In this document: positions 9,825 to 19,398 of the stretch, in pieces | How the letters are laid out: the number at the start of each line of letters is the position of its first letter | How positions within the stretch are numbered: position 1 is the stretch's first letter | Origin: Sphingobacteriia bacterium | GTDB taxonomy: Bacteria > Bacteroidota > Bacteroidia > B-17B0 > Aurantibacillaceae | Direction of reading: 5' to 3' | Length of the DNA: 36,918 nucleotides | NCBI GenBank assembly: GCA_009927275.1 | Contig: RFNG01000045.1 | Location: 1 to 36,918 of the forward strand | Notes under the pieces: generated by a model | What the model saw: the letters and a program-made list of their open reading frames with translations, nothing else | What the model was told of the DNA's origin: nothing | The model's database searches: none | Program-made: the position numbers and the translations under genes

Positions 9825-10345
9825 ACGCAGAAAAGCCTCAAAATTTAGATGAAAATCGATTTTCGGTTTTACTTAAAAATACCGAAGAGCCCTTTAACGC
9901 ATCCGCATGGGAATTATATTTGGCATTCAAAGGAAAACTACAACCAAATGCAGACCCTAAGCCTTTTAGGCCACATGCCTGGAAATACTTTGAATTTGAT
10001 AAAACAAGAACGCTCTTAGCAATTGTTTTAGGGGCACTTACAATTTTAATTATAGGGCTGTTGGTAAAACCCAGTAAGCCTAATACCACAATCCAATTTA
10101 CAGATATAGACACAGCAAACGCATCCTTAAATTCCTATCAAAATAAAAATCAATCTGCAAAACCATCACCAATAAACACACTGCAAGTTTCAAATGGAAT
10201 TCCAAAAACAACTGAAAATCAAAAATTTAAAAACACAAAGCGCCCCATGGAAAAGCCAATTTCAAAAAAAGATTCTGCAGACGTTAAAACAGCAATTCCT
10301 GAAATAATTCAAAAGTCAACAACGGCCGAAGATACCATACCATGA
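9821..10345 (+). CDS. Single-pass membrane protein, putative anti-sigma factor
   Basis: The 174-residue product begins at a GTG overlapping the sigma-factor stop (GTGA). It has a cytoplasmic N terminus of about 62 residues with the segment EEPFNASAWELY, like the P-x-x-x-W motif at the start of many Bacteroidota anti-sigma-like proteins, one TM helix (about 65-84, LLAIVLGALTILIIGLLV), and a Ser/Lys/Asn-rich periplasmic tail of about 90 residues with low complexity. The 4-base overlaps on both sides show tight translational coupling. The anti-sigma role is inferred from position and topology; no zinc-binding HxxxCxxC motif is present. Confidence 0.65.
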   Translation: MNAEKPQNLDENRFSVLLKNTEEPFNASAWELYLAFKGKLQPNADPKPFRPHAWKYFEFDKTRTLLAIVLGALTILIIGLLVKPSKPNTTIQFTDIDTANASLNSYQNKNQSAKPSPINTLQVSNGIPKTTENQKFKNTKRPMEKPISKKDSADVKTAIPEIIQKSTTAEDTIP

Positions 10346-11610
10346 GTTTTGAAAACAGCCTAAATTACGCGCGCGCGTGCGATTCGCAAGATCCGTTGCG
10401 TGCATTTCGAGATAAATTTCACATACCGCAGTTTAACGGTGCTCCGGTTGTATATTTAACCGGAAACTCACTTGGGTTACAACCCAAAACCGTTACTGCA
10501 TACCTTTTGCAAGAATTACACGATTGGGCTTCCCTGGGTGTGGAGGGCCATGTTAAAGCAAAACATCCTTGGATGCTGTACCATGAATTTTTAACACCTG
10601 CCATGGCTGAAATTGTAGGCGCTGAACCTTCAGAAGTAGTGATGATGAATCAGCTAACGGTAAACTTGCATTTACTGATGGTATCGTTTTACAGGCCCAC
10701 AGGCAAACGTAAAAAAATTATATGCGAGCATAAGGCGTTTCCAAGTGATCAGTATATGTTTCAATCGCAAATGCATTGGCATGGACTGAATCCCGAAACG
10801 GATTTGATTAGTGCAAAGCCGCGTACCGGAGAATGGCATCTGCGCACTGAAGATGTTATACAACTTATTCAAATGCATGCCGATGAACTTGCTTTGGTAT
10901 GCTTTGGTGGCGTCCACTATTATACGGGTCAACTCATGGATATGCCCGCCATAACTAGAGCCGCTCATCAGGCGGGAGCGCTTGCAGGCTTTGATTTGGC
11001 GCATGCAGCCGGAAACGTTGAATTAAAACTGCACGATTGGAATATTGATTTTGCCGCATGGTGTTCCTATAAGTATTTAAACAGTGGTCCGGGCGCTGTT
11101 GCCGGTATATATGTACATAAAAAACATCATCAGCGTACAGATTTAAAACAATTTTCGGGCTGGTGGGGGCACGATGCCGCCAGCCGTTTTAAAATGCCTG
11201 AAACCTTTAAACCCATGTCAACTGCTGAGCGCTGGCAGCTCAGTAATGCGCCGGTTTTAAGCATGGCGGCTTGCCGGGCTAGCCTCGATTTATTTTTAGA
11301 AGCCGGCACATCGCAACTTTTTAAAAAAAGTAAAATGCTTACGGCATATTTAGATTTTATAATACGTGATTTAAATAAACAGTATGCAAATGCATTAGAG
11401 ATTATAACACCAGATGCACGCGGCGCGCAAGTATCCGTGGTGGCACACGGGTATGGAAAAAACTTGTTTGAAGCCATGACAGCGTCCGGTATTATTGCAG
11501 ACTGGCGCGAACCTAATGTAATACGGTGCGCACCGGTTCCGCTTTATAATTCTTTTGAAGACGTATTTCGTTTTGGCCAAATACTATCGCAACTACAGGG
11601 TACACTATAA
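10342..11610 (+). CDS. kynU: Kynureninase
   Basis: PLP enzyme that cleaves L-kynurenine to anthranilate and alanine (or 3-hydroxykynurenine to 3-hydroxyanthranilate) in tryptophan catabolism or de novo NAD synthesis. The 422 residues have the fold-type I aminotransferase layout: LTGNSLGL near 39-46, MMNQLTVNLH near 101-110, the cofactor aspartate D218 (GFDLAHAAG), the Schiff-base lysine K244 (CSYKYLNSGPG), and GWWGH plus the RWQLSNAPV segment that closes the active site. The start ATG overlaps the stop of the putative anti-sigma gene (ATGA), so it is the third gene of a sigma operon. Its 3' end overlaps the convergent acyltransferase by 6 bases. No other kynurenine-pathway gene is here. Confidence 0.96.
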   Translation: MSFENSLNYARACDSQDPLRAFRDKFHIPQFNGAPVVYLTGNSLGLQPKTVTAYLLQELHDWASLGVEGHVKAKHPWMLYHEFLTPAMAEIVGAEPSEVVMMNQLTVNLHLLMVSFYRPTGKRKKIICEHKAFPSDQYMFQSQMHWHGLNPETDLISAKPRTGEWHLRTEDVIQLIQMHADELALVCFGGVHYYTGQLMDMPAITRAAHQAGALAGFDLAHAAGNVELKLHDWNIDFAAWCSYKYLNSGPGAVAGIYVHKKHHQRTDLKQFSGWWGHDAASRFKMPETFKPMSTAERWQLSNAPVLSMAACRASLDLFLEAGTSQLFKKSKMLTAYLDFIIRDLNKQYANALEIITPDARGAQVSVVAHGYGKNLFEAMTASGIIADWREPNVIRCAPVPLYNSFEDVFRFGQILSQLQGTL

Positions 11611-12888
11611 TACAAAGCCACATTCTTTTAGGGCTTGTAACAATTCCGTTTTTAAAGTTAAAATGAATTGCTGTTCCGATTTTTTTAATCGAAACCATTT
11701 CCAATTTTGCCACTGCAAACGCAATAAATCTATAAGTCCTACACTGATTATACCAAAACTCAACAAGGCTATAAGTGTACAAAAGCCAATAAAAACTGAA
11801 CCGCTGTAGCAATAGCCCAACGTAAAAAAAACGGCATACCAAACCATCCCACTGCCAAGTACAAACGTTAGTAATACCGAAGTATAAAATTCTTTATGTT
11901 TTACTTTATTACATGCATACCAGCGTGAAATTGCAATTACCGGGGCATGTAGCATAATTCCCGGCCAAGCTAAAAGCCCTATGCACAGTAATGTTACAAG
12001 GGTAATTAAGGGTACATACGGAGGGTATTGCCGGGCATACATTTCTTGCAGTCCGTGGTTTAAACATGCTTTAGTATAAAGTAAACTCTTATGTTCTAGA
12101 GCTTCTTGCTGCACAACCGTTAAGGTATTAAACGCATCGGCACGCCTTTTACTTTCACGCCAATTAAAATCATAGGCGTTTGTTGACTGCGGTAAAAGTT
12201 TTTCAACAAGTGGTATTACTGTTTGGCATTGGGCAGGTTCAACATGAATAACCAAGGATACTAAATGCTGGTATATACGCTGTATCATGTCATACTGCGC
12301 TTTTGCAGGCTGCTGCCTATATGCAGGCAGGTATTGTAAAACTGAAATAGGCTCTCCAATATGGTATATTAGCCGGCTACGAAACCGGCTGGGATCGCTG
12401 TAGTTAACACCAATAGGAATAATGTGTAAGGGGCTTGTGCCTAAAGCTTCTTGCGCTTCAAAAGCCAGCCGGGCAGCACCTTTTTTAATTGGCTTTAAAC
12501 GCCGGTCTTGAACACTAACGCCTTCGGCAAAAATCATTACTTTTTTCCCTTGTTTTAATGCTTCAATAACGCGCGCCGAAGTTATATCGTTGTTTTTTAA
12601 ACCTGATTTTCCGCCGTCTTGAATTCTATATATGGGAATAATGCCCAGTTGTTTTAAAAAAAATGCAGCCCAAGAACTGCGAAAGTAAATTCCACCGGCC
12701 AAATAATGCGTACGCAACGGATAAAACACATAGGTAAAAGCAATAGGATCCGTAAACGCACTGGGATGATTTAAAATTAATAATGCAGGACCAGGCGTAT
12801 TTAATATGCTTTTATTCCATACGCGAATAGATTTAAAAAAGAAAAAAAACACAAATGCCAAGGGCTGACTCAAAAAATGCCAAATCAT
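11605..12888 (-). CDS. PlsC-type 1-acylglycerol-phosphate acyltransferase family protein with membrane tail
   Basis: The N-terminal half (about 25-215) is a lysophospholipid acyltransferase domain: NHPSAFTD (the HxxxxD catalytic pair), IPIYRI, EGVS (phosphate binding) and the HIIPIGVNY segment. The C-terminal half carries about four hydrophobic helices (near 290-310, 318-330, 340-385) and a soluble tail, an extension seen in some GPAT-like proteins of this phylum. It probably acylates lysophosphatidate or a related lipid at the inner membrane. The substrate cannot be told from motifs. The ATG at 12888 is 10 bases downstream of a perfect -7 box. Its stop overlaps that of kynU on the other strand. 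Confidence 0.9.
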   Translation of the reverse strand: MIWHFLSQPLAFVFFFFFKSIRVWNKSILNTPGPALLILNHPSAFTDPIAFTYVFYPLRTHYLAGGIYFRSSWAAFFLKQLGIIPIYRIQDGGKSGLKNNDITSARVIEALKQGKKVMIFAEGVSVQDRRLKPIKKGAARLAFEAQEALGTSPLHIIPIGVNYSDPSRFRSRLIYHIGEPISVLQYLPAYRQQPAKAQYDMIQRIYQHLVSLVIHVEPAQCQTVIPLVEKLLPQSTNAYDFNWRESKRRADAFNTLTVVQQEALEHKSLLYTKACLNHGLQEMYARQYPPYVPLITLVTLLCIGLLAWPGIMLHAPVIAISRWYACNKVKHKEFYTSVLLTFVLGSGMVWYAVFFTLGYCYSGSVFIGFCTLIALLSFGIISVGLIDLLRLQWQNWKWFRLKKSEQQFILTLKTELLQALKECGFVL

Positions 12889-12898
12889 GATTTACAGG

Positions 12899-12906
12899 CA
12901 AATGTA
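12899..12906 (-). promoter_or_regulatory. Putative acyltransferase promoter -7 box
   Basis: TACATTTG on the minus strand is an exact TAnnTTTG match ending 10 bases before the ATG at 12888, which predicts a very short leader. Confidence 0.55.
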
Positions 12907-12928
12907 ATACCTCTAAGGCGAACTTATA

Positions 12929-12949
12929 TTATTAACATCATGTTAGTAA
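12929..12949. repeat. 21-base palindrome in the acyltransferase/gyrB divergent region
   Basis: TTATTAACATCATGTTAGTAA is an odd palindrome centred on the C at 12939 with nine of ten positions paired. It sits 23 bases above the acyltransferase -7 box and about 80 bases before gyrB. The size and symmetry suit a dimeric repressor site. No T tract follows, so it is not a terminator. Confidence 0.45.
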
Positions 12950-13016
12950 GATTTATCTGTAAAAACCATTCAAAATGCCTTAAATTTCTGTAGATTTAAA
13001 GGTTATTAAAAAATAA

Positions 13017-14984
<1,968 letters not shown>

Positions 14985-14999
14985 TTAGGTGTTTACAAA

Positions 15000-16052
15000 A
15001 TGTTACTGCAGGGTCATGAAAGGGTACCGCTTACAGAATTAAAGGGGCATACACTACTAGTGGCCCCCTTAGATTGGGGATTAGGGCATGCCAGCCGCTG
15101 TATTGAATTAATTCATTTCTTAAAACGCCAAAACGCTGTGATTTTGGGGATTACGCCAAGTACTGAAGCCATACTCAAAAATGCATTTCCGGATCTTAAA
15201 ACAGTGGCAATTCCAGCCTTAGGCTTTTTTATAAATCCACATTTAAAATTTGGATTTAGCGCATGGATGCAGCTTCCTAAATTTATAAAAATCTTGTTTT
15301 CAGAATTAATATGGGTGCGTCGCTTTAAAGCCCGCTGCCCTGAATTGAGTTGTATTATTAGTGATAACAGGTATGGAATACGTCATTCCAAGGTTCTGTC
15401 TATAATGATAACCCATCAGGTGAACATGCAGGGCAGGGGGTTAATACAGGTAATTAATTCTGTACATAAAATAGGGTGTAAGCCATTTAATCAAGTTTGG
15501 ATTCCAGATTATAAAAGTCCAAAACAGGCGTTGGCAGGATTGCTGTCCCGTGCAGATAATTTTCATCACTCTCAATTTTATATTGGCCCCCTTTCACAAT
15601 TAAATTTAGAATGCGCTGGTACTATTGAAAAGCACGATATTGTAATTTTGTTATCAGGCCCGGAACCACTACGCAGCCGTTGGGCAAACAGCCTTGTTGC
15701 CCGCTTAACATCAATGTATTCAAGCCTTCGGCTAGCGCTTATAAGCCCGGTGCCGCTGTATATAACACGGTCGCATCCATCTTTTATTATCCGGCACTAC
15801 ATTTTACCTCAACCGCAGGTATTAACAAATCTTATTTTAAATTCAAAATGTGTAATTACCCGTGCTGGCTATAGCACATTAATGGATTTAAACCGACTTA
15901 ATAAACCTAAAGCACTCTTAATACCAACACCTCAGCAACAGGAGCAAGAATATTTAGCACACTATTGGCAACAACAAGGTTGGGCAAACAGTATAAGTGA
16001 AAGCGCGTGGAATATTAAATCTGCAAAGGAGTTAAAAGCACTTATTTATTAA
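15000..16052 (+). CDS. GT28/MurG-like glycosyltransferase family protein
   Basis: The 350-residue product has the two-domain look of GT-B glycosyltransferases. Near the N terminus is LVAPLDWGLGHASRCIELI, where the G-x-GHxxR segment is the usual family 28 nucleotide-sugar/acceptor loop. The C-terminal half has VILLSGPEP, then TRAGYSTLMDL and PTPQQQEQEYLA, matching the donor-binding motifs of the family (GYST and the final QxEQ). No TM segments are evident, so it is cytoplasmic or peripheral. It starts 15 bases after gyrB and is probably cotranscribed. The stop overlaps the convergent reductase stop: TTAA at 16049-16052 supplies TAA on both strands. Acceptor and sugar are unknown. Confidence 0.75.
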   Translation: MLLQGHERVPLTELKGHTLLVAPLDWGLGHASRCIELIHFLKRQNAVILGITPSTEAILKNAFPDLKTVAIPALGFFINPHLKFGFSAWMQLPKFIKILFSELIWVRRFKARCPELSCIISDNRYGIRHSKVLSIMITHQVNMQGRGLIQVINSVHKIGCKPFNQVWIPDYKSPKQALAGLLSRADNFHHSQFYIGPLSQLNLECAGTIEKHDIVILLSGPEPLRSRWANSLVARLTSMYSSLRLALISPVPLYITRSHPSFIIRHYILPQPQVLTNLILNSKCVITRAGYSTLMDLNRLNKPKALLIPTPQQQEQEYLAHYWQQQGWANSISESAWNIKSAKELKALIY

Positions 16053-17062
16053 AATGAATTTACACCCTGAACGGTTGTATATTTCATGGTATATTTTATT
16101 CCTGGATTTATGTATTTATAAGCGCTATGGCTCATAAGCGCAGCCTCATGAAAGCCGCATAAAATTAATTTTAGTTTATTGGTGTATGTATTAATATCGC
16201 CAATGGCATAAATGCCCGAAATATTAGTGCTGTAATCTTCAGTATTTACCACAATGGCATTTTTGTCTAAATTTAAATTCCAGGATTCAATGGGTCCCAA
16301 TTTTGGACTTAAACCAAACAAGGGAATTAAGGCATCACAAGTCTTTTCTAGTGGCGGGGAATTTTCCTTAACAGATTTAATGCTTACGCGTTCTAAATGT
16401 GAATTTCCAAAAACTTCATGCACGGCAGCATTTAAGTGCAATTGAATTTTTCCATGTTCGGCTAATTGCATTACTTTTTGTACAGAATCAGGGGCGCCCC
16501 TAAAACTCTCACTTCTGTGTACCAAGGTTAATTCAGAACAGCATTCAGACATAAAAATGGTCCAATCGAGAGCCGAATCGCCACCACCTGCAATTATAAC
16601 TTTTTTGTTTCGAAATGCCTCAGGATCCAGCACCATATAATATACCCCTTTGCCATTTTCAAAACGGGTGAGGTTTTCAACGTCAGGTTTACGGGGTTCA
16701 AAACATCCTAAACCGCCTGCAATTACAACGGCTTTACAGGCAATTTGAGTACCCATATTGGTGGTAATTAAAAAATCACGCTCACTTTTTTTTTCCAATT
16801 GCTCTACACGTTCGCCTAGCGTGAAACCCGGTTTAAAAGGGGCCGCCTGCTGCATCAGCTTATCAACCAAATCACCAGCTAAAACCGAGGGATAGCCAGG
16901 TATGTCATATATGGGTTTTTTGGGATAAATTTCTGAGAGTTGACCACCAACCTGAGGTAAAAAATCAATTAGGTGGCAACGCATTTTAAGCAATCCAGCT
17001 TCAAAAACAGCAAAAAGGCCAACCGGTCCGGCACCAATTATAGCTATGTCAGTTGTAATCAA
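16049..17062 (-). CDS. Ferredoxin/flavodoxin-NADP+ reductase, thioredoxin-reductase-like
   Basis: The 337-residue flavoprotein has an N-terminal FAD motif (IIGAGPVGLFAVFEAG), a central NADPH motif (GGGDSALDW) and the closing FAD motif YAIGDINTY. The thioredoxin-reductase active-site CxxC is absent, which with the length fits YumC-type ferredoxin-NADP+ reductases. It would move electrons between NADPH and ferredoxin or flavodoxin in the cytoplasm. No in-frame ATG precedes the FAD motif. I chose the TTG at 17062 because the earlier TTG at 17080 lies just upstream of and across a perfect -7 box. ATT at 17059 is another option. It could serve an oxygenase such as PaaABC, but nothing in the sequence shows that. 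Confidence 0.88.
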   Translation of the reverse strand: MITTDIAIIGAGPVGLFAVFEAGLLKMRCHLIDFLPQVGGQLSEIYPKKPIYDIPGYPSVLAGDLVDKLMQQAAPFKPGFTLGERVEQLEKKSERDFLITTNMGTQIACKAVVIAGGLGCFEPRKPDVENLTRFENGKGVYYMVLDPEAFRNKKVIIAGGGDSALDWTIFMSECCSELTLVHRSESFRGAPDSVQKVMQLAEHGKIQLHLNAAVHEVFGNSHLERVSIKSVKENSPPLEKTCDALIPLFGLSPKLGPIESWNLNLDKNAIVVNTEDYSTNISGIYAIGDINTYTNKLKLILCGFHEAALMSHSAYKYINPGIKYTMKYTTVQGVNSF

Positions 17063-17068
17063 TGCCTG

Positions 17069-17076
17069 CAAAAGTA
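17069..17076 (-). promoter_or_regulatory. Putative reductase-gene -7 box
   Basis: TACTTTTG on the minus strand matches TAnnTTTG exactly and ends 6 bases before the TTG start at 17062. It helps to rule out the earlier TTG at 17080. Confidence 0.5.
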
Positions 17077-17101
17077 CCAATTTTTAAAGTAATTGTTAAA
17101 T

Positions 17102-17132
17102 TTTGATTTGTACAGATTATTCAATAGCTTTA
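17102..17132 (+). promoter_or_regulatory. Putative promoter of the first T9SS exoprotein
   Basis: TTTG at 17102-17105 is followed after 19 bases by TAGCTTTA at 17125-17132, close to the Bacteroidota pattern TTTG-N19-TAnnTTTG. The ATG follows 18 bases later, a longer leader than at most genes here. Confidence 0.5.
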
Positions 17133-17150
17133 CAGCAAACTGATTTACAC

Positions 17151-19343
17151 ATGAAAAAGCAATTACTTACTTTATTGTCTTGCTTAGGAATGGGAATAGT
17201 GTTAGCACAAACCCCTAGCCCCAGCTGGACCATTTCACAAAATGCCGCATTTACCAATACATCTGTTGGTATTCGCTTTATGGATGCCGTTGACCCTAAT
17301 GTGGTTTGGGTTGTTGGATATGATGGCTTTGCTCCAAACCGTAATTATAACTGGTTTTCCAGAACCATTAATGGAGGTTCAACTTTTACCGCAGGAACTA
17401 TTTTTCCTGATACCAGTACCTATGTTTTAGCAAACATGGAAGGTGTGGATGCCAATACGGCATGGGTTTGTTCTTATTTGAAATCTTCACAGGCCCAAGG
17501 TGCCATACACCGCACTACAAATGGCGGTGCCAATTGGCAAAATATGACTGCCGCTGGTATGTTTACCAACGCTGCGTCGTTTGCAAATGTGGTTTCGTTT
17601 TTTACGCCTTCAGTCGGAATGGTTATGGGCGATCCAATTAATGGATCATTTGAAATCTGGAGAACTACAAATGGTGGTCTTTCATGGAGCCCCGTGCCGG
17701 CAGCCAATATCCCCTCACCACTTCCTGGAGAGTATGGTATAGTTAATTTATACTACAAGCAAAGTTCTTCAAACTTGTGGTATGGCACACAAATGGGTCG
17801 TATCTATTATACCAACAATGCCGGATTAACTTGGAGCGTTTCTAATGTGGGTGCACAAACCAATACGGTAATTGAAATTGCATTTACTACACCAAACAAT
17901 GGTATTGCCTATGTGGTAAATGCGGCACAACAATTTGATGTATATAACACTACCAATGGTGGTGCTACTTGGTCTATCATTTCACCGGCTCCTGCTAACG
18001 TTGGCAGAAACGATATTGTTGGAGTTCCGGGAACCAATCAATTTGTTTCTTTTGGTGCGGGCACCGGAAATCAAATTGTTTCATTTTCAACCAATAATGG
18101 TGTAAGCTGGACCGACTATGGCAGCGTTAATATTCAGTATTTAACGGGCGATTTTGTAAACAGTTCTACAGGATGGGCAGGATCGTTTAGCGATAATACC
18201 AATCCTAATGTTGGTGGTATTTGGAAATATAATGGTGCTGCAATTCAGGGTACGGTTGCACCTACAGCAGCGTTTACAATGCCTGCCAATTTATGCTTAA
18301 CCGGATCTTCGGCCACATTGCAATTAAATAATTCTTCTACCGGTTCGCCAGCCCCAACTTACAGCTGGTCATCCTCACCTGCGGGAGGTAGTTTATCTAG
18401 TCCAACAGCTTCTACACCAGTATTAACGTTTACAGCACCTGGTAATTACACGGTTGTATTACGTGCCAACAATGCTGCAGGTACCAATTCAACGGCATTG
18501 GTAATAAATGTACAAGCTTGTAGCCTGCCAACTGTAAATTTTGCAGTAACTAGTGGTACAATTTGTAATAACGGCGCATTTACTGCTACCAATACCAGTA
18601 ACGGTGGTTCACCAGCACCAAGCTATTCATGGTCTGCCATTCCTTCTGCCGGTGTTACATTTTCGCCTTCTTCATTAGCGATGAATCCCAGTATTAAAGC
18701 AGCTACTCCTGGCACATACACAATTGTACTTGAAGCTACAAATAGCCAAGGCGTTGTTACTTATACGCAATCTGTAAACGTGGTAAGTTGTTTACCTGCA
18801 GTGGATTTTACTGTACCATCAACGTTTTTCCGTTGTAACGACCCTGCTAACCGTATGCAAACTATAAATGGTAGTACAAGTACTAACGGTGCTATGTCAT
18901 ATACATGGAGTATTCAGCCAACCAGCGGCGTTAGTATTGCTCCTCCAGGTGTAAATGGCAATAATATTTTAGTAGCGTTTACAAATACTGCAATTACTAA
19001 TTACTCAATAACGCTTCGTGCAGCAAATGCATCAGGAACCACTATTGCTACAAAAGGATTTACAGTTGATTACCTTTGCTTAGGCGTTCAAGAAAATTAT
19101 GATTTATCATTCCTTCTCGACGTATATCCAAATCCTGCACACGATCAGTTTAATGTACGTATGCCACGTCATAACGAACCAGCAAAAGTTCGTGTTGTAA
19201 ATTTAGTTGGTGCTTTAGTGTTTGAAGACAAGTCCTCTAAAGAAGTGATTTCTATAAATATGTCAAATCGCCCTAAAGGTGTTTATTTTGTAACCATTGA
19301 GGTGAATGGACAAAAAGCCACAAAGCGTCTTGTAATAGAATAA
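17151..19343 (+). CDS. T9SS-secreted BNR/Asp-box protein with PKD domains
   Basis: From the ATG at 17151 the product is 730 residues; a longer frame from a TTG at 17103 has no signal peptide at its start. Order: signal peptide (1-20, MKKQLLTLLSCLGMG...LAQ); a repeat region to about 370 with six Asp-box-like motifs (NGGSTF, NGGANW, NGGLSW, NNAGLTW, NGGATW, NNGVSW) spaced close to 48 residues, as in a sortilin/Ycf48-type beta-propeller; three PKD-like modules (about 370, 460, 549); and a type A T9SS sorting domain (about 645-730) with VYPNPAHDQF, the KGVYFV motif and KRLVIE. It should be exported by T9SS and anchored or released at the surface. The ligand is unknown. A strong terminator follows. 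Confidence 0.9.
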   Translation: MKKQLLTLLSCLGMGIVLAQTPSPSWTISQNAAFTNTSVGIRFMDAVDPNVVWVVGYDGFAPNRNYNWFSRTINGGSTFTAGTIFPDTSTYVLANMEGVDANTAWVCSYLKSSQAQGAIHRTTNGGANWQNMTAAGMFTNAASFANVVSFFTPSVGMVMGDPINGSFEIWRTTNGGLSWSPVPAANIPSPLPGEYGIVNLYYKQSSSNLWYGTQMGRIYYTNNAGLTWSVSNVGAQTNTVIEIAFTTPNNGIAYVVNAAQQFDVYNTTNGGATWSIISPAPANVGRNDIVGVPGTNQFVSFGAGTGNQIVSFSTNNGVSWTDYGSVNIQYLTGDFVNSSTGWAGSFSDNTNPNVGGIWKYNGAAIQGTVAPTAAFTMPANLCLTGSSATLQLNNSSTGSPAPTYSWSSSPAGGSLSSPTASTPVLTFTAPGNYTVVLRANNAAGTNSTALVINVQACSLPTVNFAVTSGTICNNGAFTATNTSNGGSPAPSYSWSAIPSAGVTFSPSSLAMNPSIKAATPGTYTIVLEATNSQGVVTYTQSVNVVSCLPAVDFTVPSTFFRCNDPANRMQTINGSTSTNGAMSYTWSIQPTSGVSIAPPGVNGNNILVAFTNTAITNYSITLRAANASGTTIATKGFTVDYLCLGVQENYDLSFLLDVYPNPAHDQFNVRMPRHNEPAKVRVVNLVGALVFEDKSSKEVISINMSNRPKGVYFVTIEVNGQKATKRLVIE

Positions 19344-19362
19344 CAATTAATAATTTTTATAG

Positions 19363-19393
19363 AAAAAACCGCCCCATTGGGGGCGGTTTTTTT
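19363..19393 (+). terminator. Rho-independent terminator
   Basis: CCGCCCC at 19369-19375 pairs with GGGGCGG at 19380-19386 across a 4-base loop, flanked by an A run and seven Ts. It ends the exoprotein transcript. Only 5 bases separate it from the fmt ATG. Confidence 0.92.
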
Positions 19394-19398
19394 ATGTT

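Noticed and set aside
16049-17062. Thioredoxin reductase for the flavoprotein
   Set aside because: The CxxC redox pair between FAD and NADPH motifs is missing; the NADPH motif is followed by the YumC-like pattern.
16049-17062. PaaE function for the same reductase
   Set aside because: PaaE has an FNR-type flavin domain and a C-terminal [2Fe-2S] ferredoxin domain with four cysteines; neither is present.
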